From Clostridium sp. MB40-C1 (GTDB lineage: Bacteria; Bacillota; Clostridia; Clostridiales; Clostridiaceae), in NCBI RefSeq assembly GCF_030913655.1, contig NZ_CP133189.1, positions 3,462,001-3,526,000 on the forward strand: DNA of 64,000 nucleotides. The letters run 5' to 3'. The position numbers and the translations under genes were made by a program. Shown here piece by piece: positions 47,272 to 55,657 of the stretch (positions within the stretch are counted from its first letter, which is position 1; each line of letters opens with the position of its first letter). A model generated the notes under the pieces. That model had not been told where the DNA came from. It worked only from the letters and a program-made list of their open reading frames with translations, and ran no database searches.

Positions 47272-47643
47272 ATGACATACAAAGTTTTAAGTAATTGTCC
47301 TGTTTGTAGCTCAAAATTAAGAGTAACAAGACTCAAGTGTTCAACATGTGGAACAGTTATAGAAAATGAATTTGAGTTATCTAAATTTGCATACCTTACA
47401 AATGAACAATTAGGGTTTGTAGAAGTGTTTTTAAAATGTAGGGGAAGTATAAAAGATGTGGAAAAGGAGCTTGGAATTTCATATCCTACTGTAAGATCAA
47501 AGTTAGATGAAGTTATAGAGGCATTAGGATATAAAGCTATTAAAAAACCAAAAGTAAATAGTAAAGATATTTTGGATATGTTAGAAAATGGAGAAATATC
47601 TGCTGATGAAGCAGTAAAGGCATTAAAGTATGGAGAGTTTTAA
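47272..47643 (+). CDS. DUF2089-type protein (zinc ribbon plus HTH)
   Basis: 123 residues. CPVCSSKLRVTRLKCSTCG is a zinc ribbon; the middle (GFVEVFLKCRGSIKDVEKELGISYPTVRSKLDEVI) is HTH-like, and the end (SKDILDMLENGEISADEAVKAL) resembles the start of the next gene product. This is the DUF2089 layout, probably a regulator. AGGTGGTGAG precedes the ATG. Operon with the next two genes. Confidence 0.8.
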   Translation: MTYKVLSNCPVCSSKLRVTRLKCSTCGTVIENEFELSKFAYLTNEQLGFVEVFLKCRGSIKDVEKELGISYPTVRSKLDEVIEALGYKAIKKPKVNSKDILDMLENGEISADEAVKALKYGEF

Positions 47644-47752
47644 AATGAAAGCTATAAATATTAATAATATCAAATTAAGAATAATTTAGTAAGAAAAATA
47701 AAAATTTGAGCGAGTTATTAAACTACAAAATAATATATATGGGGGTATAAAA

Positions 47753-48130
47753 ATGAAAGAGGAAATATCAAGAATTTTAAAAATGCTAGATGATGGTAAA
47801 ATCGATTCTGAAAAAGCGGCTGAACTAATTTCAGCGATAAAAGGGGAAGAAAAATTAGAACATCCCATTAATTTATCTAAATCATCAGAGCAAGACAAGA
47901 TGTTAAAGATTAAAGTAAAATCAAAAAATGGTGATAATGTGGACATTAAATTACCTATAGCTTTTGTAAAAGGTATGTTAGGGATTGCTGGTAAAATACC
48001 TGGAATTAATAAAAATAATATAAACATAGATCCTGAAATTATTCTGAATGCTATAGATAACAATATGCAGGGAAAAATTGTAGATGTTCATAGTTCTGAT
48101 GGGGATATTGTGGAGGTTGTTATAGAATAG
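47753..48130 (+). CDS. Small protein with SHOCT/YvlB-N-like N-terminus
   Basis: 125 residues. The N-terminal EEISRILKMLDDGKIDSEKAAELISAI is a helical motif found in YvlB-type envelope-stress proteins. The rest has DIKLPIAFVKGMLGIAGKIPGINKNNINIDPE and ends with short beta strands (GKIVDVHSSDGDIVEVVIE). No signal peptide. Function unknown; the DUF2089 gene upstream is its likely regulator. Confidence 0.65.
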   Translation: MKEEISRILKMLDDGKIDSEKAAELISAIKGEEKLEHPINLSKSSEQDKMLKIKVKSKNGDNVDIKLPIAFVKGMLGIAGKIPGINKNNINIDPEIILNAIDNNMQGKIVDVHSSDGDIVEVVIE

Positions 48131-48134
48131 AATT

Positions 48135-48389
48135 ATGAAAATATATATTAAACAAAAAGGCAGAAGAAGTTTATTTATCCCAGTACCTTTTTTGGTTTTA
48201 AAAATTATTCTTAATAATAGGTTAAAAAAATTTGTGTTGAGATATACTAAAGGTGAATGTGTGAAATATATAGAGTCTATAGATTTTAGAGAAATATATA
48301 ATGTTTTAAAGATACTGAGATCTTATAAAGGACTTGAAATGGTTAATGTTAAAGATAAAGAACAAAATATAGTAAAGATAGTTATCTAA
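48135..48389 (+). CDS. Small basic hypothetical protein
   Basis: 84 residues, 4 bases after the preceding stop. It starts MKIYIKQKGRRSLFIPVPFLVLKIILNNRL, with a short hydrophobic stretch, and ends GLEMVNVKDKEQNIVKIVI, echoing the end of its upstream neighbour. Not recognised. Clear coupling to the DUF2089 operon. Confidence 0.6.
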   Translation: MKIYIKQKGRRSLFIPVPFLVLKIILNNRLKKFVLRYTKGECVKYIESIDFREIYNVLKILRSYKGLEMVNVKDKEQNIVKIVI

Positions 48390-48611
48390 AGGTGTTTAAG
48401 AAAGGTTTAAAATAATACAGAAAATAGTATTATTTTAAACCTTAGTTTTATTATAAAATGGAAAATTGCTCATATTGTTATATTGCAAAATATGTAATAT
48501 AATAAAAGTTGTATGTAAAAATTTTGTTGAAGATTTATCCTAAAGAACAGGACAAACCTTCAAAGAAATAATTTGAAAATAATAATGTGAAAAATAAAGT
48601 GAGGTAACAAT

Positions 48612-49958
48612 ATGAGTAGATTATTCGGAACAGATGGAGTTAGAGGAATAGCCAATAAAGAGTTAACAGCAGACCTTGCATATAAACTAGGAAGAGCAGG
48701 AGCATTTGTGCTTACAGAAGGGGCTCATAAGCCTAAAATATTAGTAGGAATGGATACAAGAGTATCAGGAGATATGTTAGAGTCAGCTCTTGTAGCAGGA
48801 ATATTATCAGTAGGTGCAGAGGCAATTTGTGTTGGGATTGTTCCAACACCGGCTATAGCTTATCTTACAAGAAAGTATAAGGCAGATGCAGGTGTTGTTA
48901 TATCTGCTTCACATAATCCAGTAGAATATAATGGAATAAAATTTTTTAATAGTCAAGGATATAAACTTAAGGATGAACTAGAAGATAGAATTCAAAGTGT
49001 AATAGAAAGTGATTTAAAGGGGGTTTCATCACCTATAGGGGAGGAACTTGGCAGAAAAGTAATTGAAGATGGAGCAATAGAGGACTATATAGAATTTGCA
49101 AAATCCACAATAGATGTAGATTTAAAAGGTCTTAAGGTTGCTCTTGATTGTGCAAATGGAGCATCTTATGAAACGTCTGTTGAAACTTTTAGAGAGCTTG
49201 GTGCAGAGGTTGTAGTTATAAATAATGACCCAGATGGAGTAAACATTAATAAAAATTGTGGTTCAACTCATCCAGAAGAGTTAATGGATTATGTAGTTAA
49301 AAAAGGTTGTGATTTAGGACTTGCTTTCGATGGAGATGCAGATAGATGTCTTGCAGTAGATGAAAAAGGAAATCTTATAGATGGTGATTTTATAATTGCA
49401 ATATGTGCAAAACATTTAAAAGAAGAAGGTAAGCTTAAAGATAATATGGCAGTTGTAACTGTAATGAGTAATTTAGGACTTGATATTGCTTTTAAAAAAG
49501 AAGAGATATCAACAATAAAAACTAAAGTAGGGGACAGATATGTTCTTGAAGAGATGGTGAAAGATGGGTATGTACTGGGCGGAGAACAATCAGGACATGT
49601 AATATTCTTAGACTTTAATACAACAGGAGATGGACTTGTAACTGGGTTACAGGTTGCCTCAATTGTAAAGAAAAGTGGAAAGAAATTATCAGAATTAGCT
49701 TCAATTATGACAAAGCTTCCACAAGTTTTAGTAAATGCAAAAATACCTAATGATAAAAAAGATATACATGAAAAAGATGAAGAAATTATATCAGAAATAA
49801 AAAAAATGGAAACAAAACTAGATGGTTGCGGAAGAGTACTTATAAGACCTTCAGGTACAGAACCATTAGTTAGAGTTATGCTTGAAGGAAAAAATCAAGA
49901 AGAATTGGATACTATGGCACATGCTCTTGCAGAATTAATTGAGAAAAAAGCAAATTAA
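48612..49958 (+). CDS. glmM: Phosphoglucosamine mutase
   Basis: Converts glucosamine-6-P to glucosamine-1-P for peptidoglycan precursors. The 448 residues show [11 protein letters not shown] at the start, the phosphoserine loop [10 protein letters not shown] (Ser about 101), the metal loop FDGDADRC and the phosphate-binding [13 protein letters not shown]. In many Firmicutes glmM directly follows cdaA-cdaR; here six other genes intervene. Confidence 0.98.
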   Translation: MSRLFGTDGVRGIANKELTADLAYKLGRAGAFVLTEGAHKPKILVGMDTRVSGDMLESALVAGILSVGAEAICVGIVPTPAIAYLTRKYKADAGVVISASHNPVEYNGIKFFNSQGYKLKDELEDRIQSVIESDLKGVSSPIGEELGRKVIEDGAIEDYIEFAKSTIDVDLKGLKVALDCANGASYETSVETFRELGAEVVVINNDPDGVNINKNCGSTHPEELMDYVVKKGCDLGLAFDGDADRCLAVDEKGNLIDGDFIIAICAKHLKEEGKLKDNMAVVTVMSNLGLDIAFKKEEISTIKTKVGDRYVLEEMVKDGYVLGGEQSGHVIFLDFNTTGDGLVTGLQVASIVKKSGKKLSELASIMTKLPQVLVNAKIPNDKKDIHEKDEEIISEIKKMETKLDGCGRVLIRPSGTEPLVRVMLEGKNQEELDTMAHALAELIEKKAN

Positions 49959-49978
49959 TAATATAAGCTAATTAAATG

Positions 49979-50018
49979 CAGTAAATGATGATCATCTTGA
50001 TTTCATTTACTGTATTTT
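49979..50018 (+). terminator. Terminator after glmM
   Basis: CAGTAAATGA (49979-49988) pairs with TCATTTACTG (50003-50012), followed by TATTTTTG. Confidence 0.8.
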
Positions 50019-50040
50019 TGTATAAGACTATACTTTAATA

Positions 50041-50233
50041 GAAATCAGAATTATATGGTTTATCTATAATATTATTGGGGTTTATTATAAGTACATATAG
50101 TATTCATTTTAAATGGTTTTATTTAAAATACTTTGTAACATATATAGTTTCCTTTATAAGTGGTTTCTTAATAGGAACGGTAGCTATATCTAGAATGTTT
50201 AATATTTATGAATTAATTATGAAACAAAATTAA
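50041..50233 (+). pseudogene. Possible small membrane-protein remnant
   Basis: An open frame of about 60 codons, hydrophobic (LLGFIISTYSIHFKW ... TYIVSFISGFLIGTVAIS), ending TAA 50231-50233. There is no ATG and no binding site; the only start-like codon is TTG 50075. It may be a decayed gene or chance. Confidence 0.3.
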
Positions 50234-50238
50234 TTTTA

Positions 50239-50267
50239 TTGACGTATAATATATTGTCAAATATAAT
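50239..50267 (+). promoter_or_regulatory. Promoter of the glmS transcript
   Basis: TTGACG (50239-50244), 17-nt spacer, TATAAT (50262-50267). The start would be near 50274, giving about 57 nt ahead of the ribozyme cleavage site. Confidence 0.8.
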
Positions 50268-50327
50268 ATTAAGGAAGCTTGTAAGTAATATATTTTTAAT
50301 GGAGAGGGGGACAAGGTTGTTACAACA

Positions 50328-50720
50328 AAAGCGCCAGAACTTAAGTAGAGGTAATAAAATCAATTTAGTTTAGGTTGACGCCTGGCTGAGTTGGTATCGG
50401 CTAAAAGGAAACTCAAGTTAACACTTGAGTAAGTTAGCCTAGCTAAATCGAAGATTTAGAGGGAATAGAGGAAACTCAGACTAAGGTCTGAGTAAGTTCG
50501 TCTAACCAAATCATAGATTTGGAGAGGAAAAAGGAAACTCAAGTTAGCACCTGAGTAAGCGACCATCACAAAATCAAAGATTTTGGATGTCTGCTTAAGT
50601 TGACGAGGTTGGGGAGTATCGAGGATTCGGCGGATGCCCTACGGTAAGGTACTACCGTTAGAGACTAGTAAAGCTGAAAAGTGATTTTCAGTACAAATCT
50701 AGTTGGGTACTAAATAATTG
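50328..50720 (+). ncRNA. glmS ribozyme with a 248-nt insertion in P1
   Basis: Glucosamine-6-P-activated self-cleaving RNA that controls glmS. Cleavage is expected between A50330 and G50331 (AAAA/GCGCCAGAACTT). P1 is AACTTAAG (50338-50345) with CTTAAGTT (50594-50601). The rest of the core is canonical: GTTGACGAGGTTGGGG, GTATCGAGGATTCGGCGG and ATGCCCTACGGT, then the P3/P4 region. The P1 loop, usually a few to some tens of nt, is 248 nt here and contains three tandem 63-nt units. The 3' limit is approximate. Confidence 0.93.
50406..50594 (+). repeat. Three tandem 63-nt structured RNA units in the ribozyme P1 loop
   Basis: AGGAAACTCA begins at 50406, 50469 and 50532, exactly 63 apart. Each unit has hairpin A (stem starts at 50411, 50474, 50537) and hairpin B (50443-50459, 50506-50522, 50569-50585). 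The hairpin B arms are CTAAATC/GATTTAG, CCAAATC/GATTTGG and CAAAATC/GATTTTG: the second pair changes from T-A to C-G to A-T. Hairpin A changes from CTCAAG/CTTGAG to CTCAGAC/GTCTGAG, while the third has one A-C mismatch. Structure, not sequence, is conserved. Confidence 0.9.
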
Positions 50721-50899
50721 AATATAAGCTTCTTTTGAATAAAAGGATTCTTGGCTTAAGGTGTTTTTTATTTCATCTGAAAGTTAGAATCCGTTATCCA
50801 GGGTTGTACCATTCTTAACTTGAACTTTTAAATAAGATTGGAGTTTTAGTATGGGTAGACAGAGGATAAATTATATGATTACTAAAAGGAGAACATATT
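50721..50899 (+). other. 3' leader of glmS mRNA
   Basis: About 180 nt between ribozyme and glmS. CTTTT/AAAAG with outer TAAGC/GCTTA stems (50730-50762), then TTTTTTATTT, form a terminator-like hairpin. AAGTTAGAAT (50781-50790) pairs imperfectly with ATTCTTAACTT (50811-50821). GTTATCCAG within it recurs at about 39620 on the other strand. Confidence 0.4.
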
Positions 50900-52726
50900 A
50901 TGTGTGGAATAGTAGGTTATTTAGGAAAAAATAGAGCAGCAGATATTTTAATAGATGGTTTATCAAAGTTAGAGTATAGAGGATATGATTCAGCTGGAGT
51001 AGCTATTATTGAAAACAATGATATAGATGTAAATAAATGTAAAGGAAGACTTGCAAATTTAGAAGAGAAGCTTAAAGAACATGTTTTAGACGGCACTATC
51101 GGAATAGGTCATACAAGATGGGCAACTCATGGAGAACCATCTGATGTAAATTCTCATCCTCATACTAATGAAAGTGGGACTATAGCAGTAGTACACAATG
51201 GAATTATTGAGAATTATCTTATTTTAAGAGAGTGGTTGTCATCAGAAGGATATAAATTTGTTTCAGAAACAGATACAGAAGTTATACCTCATCTTGTAGA
51301 TTATTATTATGAAGGTGATCTTTTAGATGCTGTAATGAAAGCAGTTAAGAGAATGGAAGGAAGTTATGCTATAGGTGTAATTTGCAAAGATGAGCCAAAT
51401 AAACTTATAGCTGTTAGAAAAGATAGTCCGTTAATTGTAGGTGTAGGTAAGGATGAAAGCTTTATAGCCTCAGATATACCAGCAGTTTTAAATTACACAA
51501 GAGATGTATATTTACTTGAAGATAATGAATTTGTACTTATTGAAGATAAGGGAATAACTATATTAGATGAAAATAAGAAAAAGGTAGAAAAAGAAATTTA
51601 TCATGTAACATGGAATGCAGATGCTGCTGAAAAAGGTGGATATGAACACTTTATGTTAAAAGAAATTCATGAGCAGCCAAAAGCTATAAAAGATACTTTA
51701 ACTTCAAGAGTTGTTAAAGGACAAAAAATAAATTTAGATAGCATTAATATAACAAAAGAACAAATTCAAGATATAGATAAGATATATATAGTTGCATGTG
51801 GAACTGCATATCATGCAGGATTAGTAGGAAAAACTGCTATAGAGAAGTTGGCTAAAGTACCAGTTGAAGTTGAAGTTGCTTCAGAATTTAGATATAGAGA
51901 ACCATTGATTAACGAAAGAACTTTAATGATTGTTATAAGCCAATCAGGAGAAACAGCAGATACTCTTGCTGCATTAAGATTAGCTAAAGCTGAAAATGCT
52001 AGAGTTATAGCTGTTACAAATGTAGTTGGAAGTTCAGTTTCAAGAGAAGCAGATGATGTTTTATACACATGGGCAGGACCAGAAATTGCAGTAGCTTCAA
52101 CTAAAGCTTATGTAACTCAGCTTATAGCAATGTATATAATAGCTTTATACTTTGCGGAAAATAAAGGGTCTATTAGACAATCAGAAATAGATAAAATTAA
52201 ATGCGGATTATTAAATCTTTCAGAAGAAGCTGCAGAAGTATTAAATCAAAAAGATATTATAAAAGACTTTGCGAAGAAAATTTGTAACGATAAGGATATG
52301 TATTTCTTAGGAAGAGGGCTTGACTATGCTGTTGCTTTGGAAGGTTCATTAAAGCTTAAGGAAATATCTTATATACATTCAGAGGCATATGCAGGTGGAG
52401 AATTAAAACATGGACCAATTGCTTTAATAGAAAAAGGAACAAAGGTAATAGCGCTTGCAACTCAAGAACACTTATTTGACAAAATGTTAAGTAATATAAA
52501 GGAAGTTAAAACAAGAGGTGCTAATGTTATAGCTATTGCTATGGAAGGACATGATGTAATAGAAAAAACAGTTGATTCTGCAATATATATACCAAGAGTT
52601 AAATCTTTATTAGCTCCAATACTTTCAGTTATTCCTCTTCAATTGTTATCTTATTATGTTTCAATTGAAAAAGGATGCGACGTAGATAAACCAAGGAATT
52701 TAGCAAAATCAGTAACGGTTGAATAA
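50900..52726 (+). CDS. glmS: Glutamine:fructose-6-phosphate aminotransferase
   Basis: First step of amino-sugar synthesis: fructose-6-P + Gln to glucosamine-6-P. The 608-residue protein starts MCGIVGYLG, with Cys2 as the N-terminal nucleophile after Met removal, then the glutaminase domain (HTRWATHGEPS) and two SIS isomerase domains (ACGTAYHAG; SQSGETADT), ending DKPRNLAKSVTVE. Its product activates the ribozyme upstream, and GlmM acts next. AAAGGAGA precedes the ATG. Confidence 0.98.
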   Translation: MCGIVGYLGKNRAADILIDGLSKLEYRGYDSAGVAIIENNDIDVNKCKGRLANLEEKLKEHVLDGTIGIGHTRWATHGEPSDVNSHPHTNESGTIAVVHNGIIENYLILREWLSSEGYKFVSETDTEVIPHLVDYYYEGDLLDAVMKAVKRMEGSYAIGVICKDEPNKLIAVRKDSPLIVGVGKDESFIASDIPAVLNYTRDVYLLEDNEFVLIEDKGITILDENKKKVEKEIYHVTWNADAAEKGGYEHFMLKEIHEQPKAIKDTLTSRVVKGQKINLDSINITKEQIQDIDKIYIVACGTAYHAGLVGKTAIEKLAKVPVEVEVASEFRYREPLINERTLMIVISQSGETADTLAALRLAKAENARVIAVTNVVGSSVSREADDVLYTWAGPEIAVASTKAYVTQLIAMYIIALYFAENKGSIRQSEIDKIKCGLLNLSEEAAEVLNQKDIIKDFAKKICNDKDMYFLGRGLDYAVALEGSLKLKEISYIHSEAYAGGELKHGPIALIEKGTKVIALATQEHLFDKMLSNIKEVKTRGANVIAIAMEGHDVIEKTVDSAIYIPRVKSLLAPILSVIPLQLLSYYVSIEKGCDVDKPRNLAKSVTVE

Positions 52727-52747
52727 AAAAATTAGTATAATAAAGTT

Positions 52748-52792
52748 ATCCACATCTGTGCATAAAATTTACGCAGGATGTGGATTTTTTTT
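52748..52792. terminator. Terminator between glmS and the collar-like gene
   Basis: ATCCACATC (52748-52756) pairs with GATGTGGAT (52777-52785), followed by a T-run on the plus strand. Confidence 0.88.
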
Positions 52793-52853
52793 ATAAAGCC
52801 TAAGGAAAATAGAGTCAAATTCTAGGTACTAGTATTGTTTTAAAATACATGAA

Positions 52854-53984
52854 CTAGCATTTGATTATAAATGCCAACTTATAAAATGGAGGTCTTATAT
52901 CAATAGAATCTGAATTACCAGTAATATTTGTAATAAAACTGTGGGAATGCTCACCTGTAGGCTCTATTGATAATTCATGATTATGATTACCAGCAGGATC
53001 CATTGATATTGTATGATTATGATTACCAGCAGAATCTGTTGATACATTATGATTGTGATCACCTGAAGTATTAATTGACAATTCATGATTATGATTACCA
53101 GCAGGATTTACTGATATTGTATGATTATGGTCACCAGAAGGATCTATTGATAACGTATGATCGTGAGTACCTTCAGGATCTATTGATATTGTATGAGAAT
53201 GCTCACCAGTAGGATTTATTGATATTGTGTGAGAATGCTCACCAAAGGGTTCTATTGATACGTTATGAACATGATAGCCAGAAATTTCTGTTTCCTCAGA
53301 GCTCACGGAGAGGTTCTGTAATGAATTAGAACCACTCTGAACATGATTTGGTAGTGAAGCAATGTTTGCCTTAGAATACATATGACTGTGTTCACCACCG
53401 GGATATATTGTTCCCATGTGACTATGATTACCGGTAGTATTTGTTGAACCGTTATGATTATGGCTACCAGCAGGGTTTGTTAATCCGTCATGACTATGAC
53501 TACCAGCAGGGTTTGTTAATCCGTCATGACTATGACTACCAACAAAATTTGTTAACCCATCATGACTATGATTACCAGCAGAATCTGTTGAACCACTATG
53601 ACTATGATTACCAGCAGAATCTGTTGAACCATTATGAATATGACTACCAGTAGGATTTGTTGAACCACTATGACTATGGCTACCAGAAGAAACTATTGAG
53701 CCATTATGAATATGATTACCAGTAGTATCGGTTGTCCCACTATGAGAATGGGCAGGTAGTTGGTTTGTATTTAAAGATATAGAGTTAGTTCCACCAACAT
53801 TACCAACATCATTTACAGTTCCTAATATAAAACGATTTGTTAAATCGGGTGTTCCATTATTACCATCACATAATAACCACCCTACAGGAATTTCTGTGAT
53901 TTTTCCAGACCACATAACAATAATACCTTTAGGTAAAGTCTCAGTGGAAATTGTTAATGGTCTTGAATGGTTATACATCATCAT
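52854..53984 (-). CDS. Phage-collar-like protein with 21 HxH repeats
   Basis: 376 residues. Residues 19-81 resemble a phage tail collar domain (PKGIIVMWSGKITEIPVGWLLCDG, PDLTNRFILG, NQLPAHSHS). Two arrays follow: 11 HxH motifs at residues 79 to 201 and 10 at 238 to 348, each exactly 12 residues apart, joined by a 36-residue non-repetitive linker. The end, RPPFYKLAFIIKC, is typical of fibre and microcystin-dependent-protein families. In T4 gp37, HxH motifs bind iron along the fibre needle. No signal peptide, no phage genes beside it. AAAGGTGA precedes the ATG. Confidence 0.85.
   Translation of the reverse strand: MMMYNHSRPLTISTETLPKGIIVMWSGKITEIPVGWLLCDGNNGTPDLTNRFILGTVNDVGNVGGTNSISLNTNQLPAHSHSGTTDTTGNHIHNGSIVSSGSHSHSGSTNPTGSHIHNGSTDSAGNHSHSGSTDSAGNHSHDGLTNFVGSHSHDGLTNPAGSHSHDGLTNPAGSHNHNGSTNTTGNHSHMGTIYPGGEHSHMYSKANIASLPNHVQSGSNSLQNLSVSSEETEISGYHVHNVSIEPFGEHSHTISINPTGEHSHTISIDPEGTHDHTLSIDPSGDHNHTISVNPAGNHNHELSINTSGDHNHNVSTDSAGNHNHTISMDPAGNHNHELSIEPTGEHSHSFITNITGNSDSIDIRPPFYKLAFIIKC
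52938..53750 (-). repeat. 36-bp coding repeats of the HxH arrays
   Basis: Array 1 spans 53379-53750 and array 2 52938-53273, with 12-codon units. Several neighbours in array 1 are nearly identical at DNA level (around 53464-53640), so copy number may vary between strains. Confidence 0.85.
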
Positions 53985-54142
53985 AGATATTCACCTTTTT
54001 TCTATATTTTAGGTTGGTAATAAAAAGTATTTTCAATTATATAGTATTAATTTTAATTACCTTTTGTGAGTATTCAGTTGAAATAAAACTGTTCCTATGA
54101 ATTCATATAATTTATTAATATTTTTACAAAGATACGAAAAAT

Positions 54143-55657
54143 TCACTCAGATATATTCAACGTGAAGAAGAATTTTACTCCTGTTTGTGTGTTTTCTACC
54201 CCAAAATGACTTTTATGAAGAGATAGTATATTTTTGCATATTGCAAGCCCAAGACCTGTTCCACCAAGTTTTTTATCTCTTGATTTTTCAATTCGATAAA
54301 ATTTTTCCCAAATTCTAGGTAGATATCTATTAGAAATATGCTTACCTTGATTTTCAAATTCTACCATTACTTCATTAGATAACTTAGACATGGTTATTTT
54401 TATAATATGATTTTCAGATGTATGACTAATTGCATTAGTTAAGAAGTTTGTAATTACCCCTTCGATTCTAAATTCGTCACCAAAGACAGGTATGTTTTTT
54501 AGCATGTTTATTTCCAATATAATTTTTTTCTGTTGAATGAGATTAATATGTTTACTTAATACTTTTTCAATTAAGTAATCCAGATGAAATGCTTTAATAT
54601 GAAGAGGTATTTTACCAAACTCTAATTTTGAAAGGTCTAGCATTTCATTAACCAGGATATTCATTTTATCACATTCGTCAATTATTATATCTAAGTAATT
54701 ATCTTTTTTCTTTCCTTTAGCTATTCCATCCTTAATGCCTTCAGAATAACCTTTTATTAAGGATATTGGAGTTTTTAATTCATGAGAAACATCTGCAACA
54801 AACTCTTTACGCATATTTTCAAGTTCTCGTTCTTTGTTAATATCTTGTTGAAGCTTTTCGTTAGCTACTTTAAGACTAGTGAGTGCAGTATTTAGATTTT
54901 CTGAAAGAAAATTTAAAGTATTTCCTAAAGCTTCTAACTCGTCATTACTTGATTTAATTTTGCATTTGGCATTAAAATCTAGTTTAGACATTTTTGATGC
55001 AACAGTATTTAATTCTAAAAGAGGACGAGATATCATCTTAGAATATATAAAAGATGTGCTTATTATGATAATAATTGCTATGGCATAAATAATTAAATAG
55101 TATTCTTTTGATATTGATATAACTTCTGAAATTGGTTGTAGTGGATGGACTGCGGCTAAATAATGTGGTCCTTTTGGTGTAGAGACTGATTTAACTATAA
55201 CAAAAAACTCAGATTTAACATCTCCTAAGTCTGTAATTTTTATAGAAACATAAGGATAACCAACAGGAGTTAGTATAGAAAGATTTTTTAAGTTTGACTT
55301 AAGTCTATTTTTTAAGTCATCTGCACCATATTTTCCAAATTTAGAGTGAAATGATGGAGATTCAAACTGTATATCTTTAAGGTCAGTTCCTAATATACAT
55401 ATATATACATCATTAGATTTTTCGTAATTATCTACTCGCTGTTTGAATAATGTTTTATAAAAATGTTCATTATAAGATAAATATCCACCATAAGCTTCTT
55501 GAATTATATCTAAGTTCTTACCAATAAATTTTTCTTTAGTAAGCACATAAAATCTTTTGAAAAACAATCCTTGAACAGATAGTATTAGAGTTACAATACA
55601 AATAAATGTTAATAGTGTGATTTTAAATAGTTTATATGTAATTCCCCTACGAGTCAT
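54143..55657 (-). CDS. Sensor histidine kinase
   Basis: 504 residues. Two transmembrane segments (about 10-30 and 178-198) flank an outside sensor region of about 150 residues; a HAMP follows, then a HisKA domain with the phospho-His in FVADVSHELKTPISLIKGYSEG and a HATPase domain (NAISHTSENH, GTGLGLAICKNIL). It overlaps the regulator gene upstream by 11 bases, so they are coupled. Ligand unknown. Confidence 0.93.
   Translation of the reverse strand: MTRRGITYKLFKITLLTFICIVTLILSVQGLFFKRFYVLTKEKFIGKNLDIIQEAYGGYLSYNEHFYKTLFKQRVDNYEKSNDVYICILGTDLKDIQFESPSFHSKFGKYGADDLKNRLKSNLKNLSILTPVGYPYVSIKITDLGDVKSEFFVIVKSVSTPKGPHYLAAVHPLQPISEVISISKEYYLIIYAIAIIIIISTSFIYSKMISRPLLELNTVASKMSKLDFNAKCKIKSSNDELEALGNTLNFLSENLNTALTSLKVANEKLQQDINKERELENMRKEFVADVSHELKTPISLIKGYSEGIKDGIAKGKKKDNYLDIIIDECDKMNILVNEMLDLSKLEFGKIPLHIKAFHLDYLIEKVLSKHINLIQQKKIILEINMLKNIPVFGDEFRIEGVITNFLTNAISHTSENHIIKITMSKLSNEVMVEFENQGKHISNRYLPRIWEKFYRIEKSRDKKLGGTGLGLAICKNILSLHKSHFGVENTQTGVKFFFTLNISE

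Noticed and set aside
50406-50594. CRISPR array as explanation for the 63-nt repeats
   Set aside because: Units have no constant repeat with unique spacers; change is spread along the unit and keeps stems paired, and it lies inside the glmS ribozyme.
50406-50594. Known tandem riboswitch classes (glycine, c-di-GMP) in the insertion
   Set aside because: I could not match any conserved core of those classes to the 63-nt units.
53441-53653. Plus-strand frame with DYDYQQ repeats
   Set aside because: It is the antisense reading of the 36-bp HxH repeats; no binding site and no independent signal.
52854-53984. Prophage
   Set aside because: Only one phage-like gene; neighbours are glmS and a two-component system, without integrase, capsid or attachment repeats.
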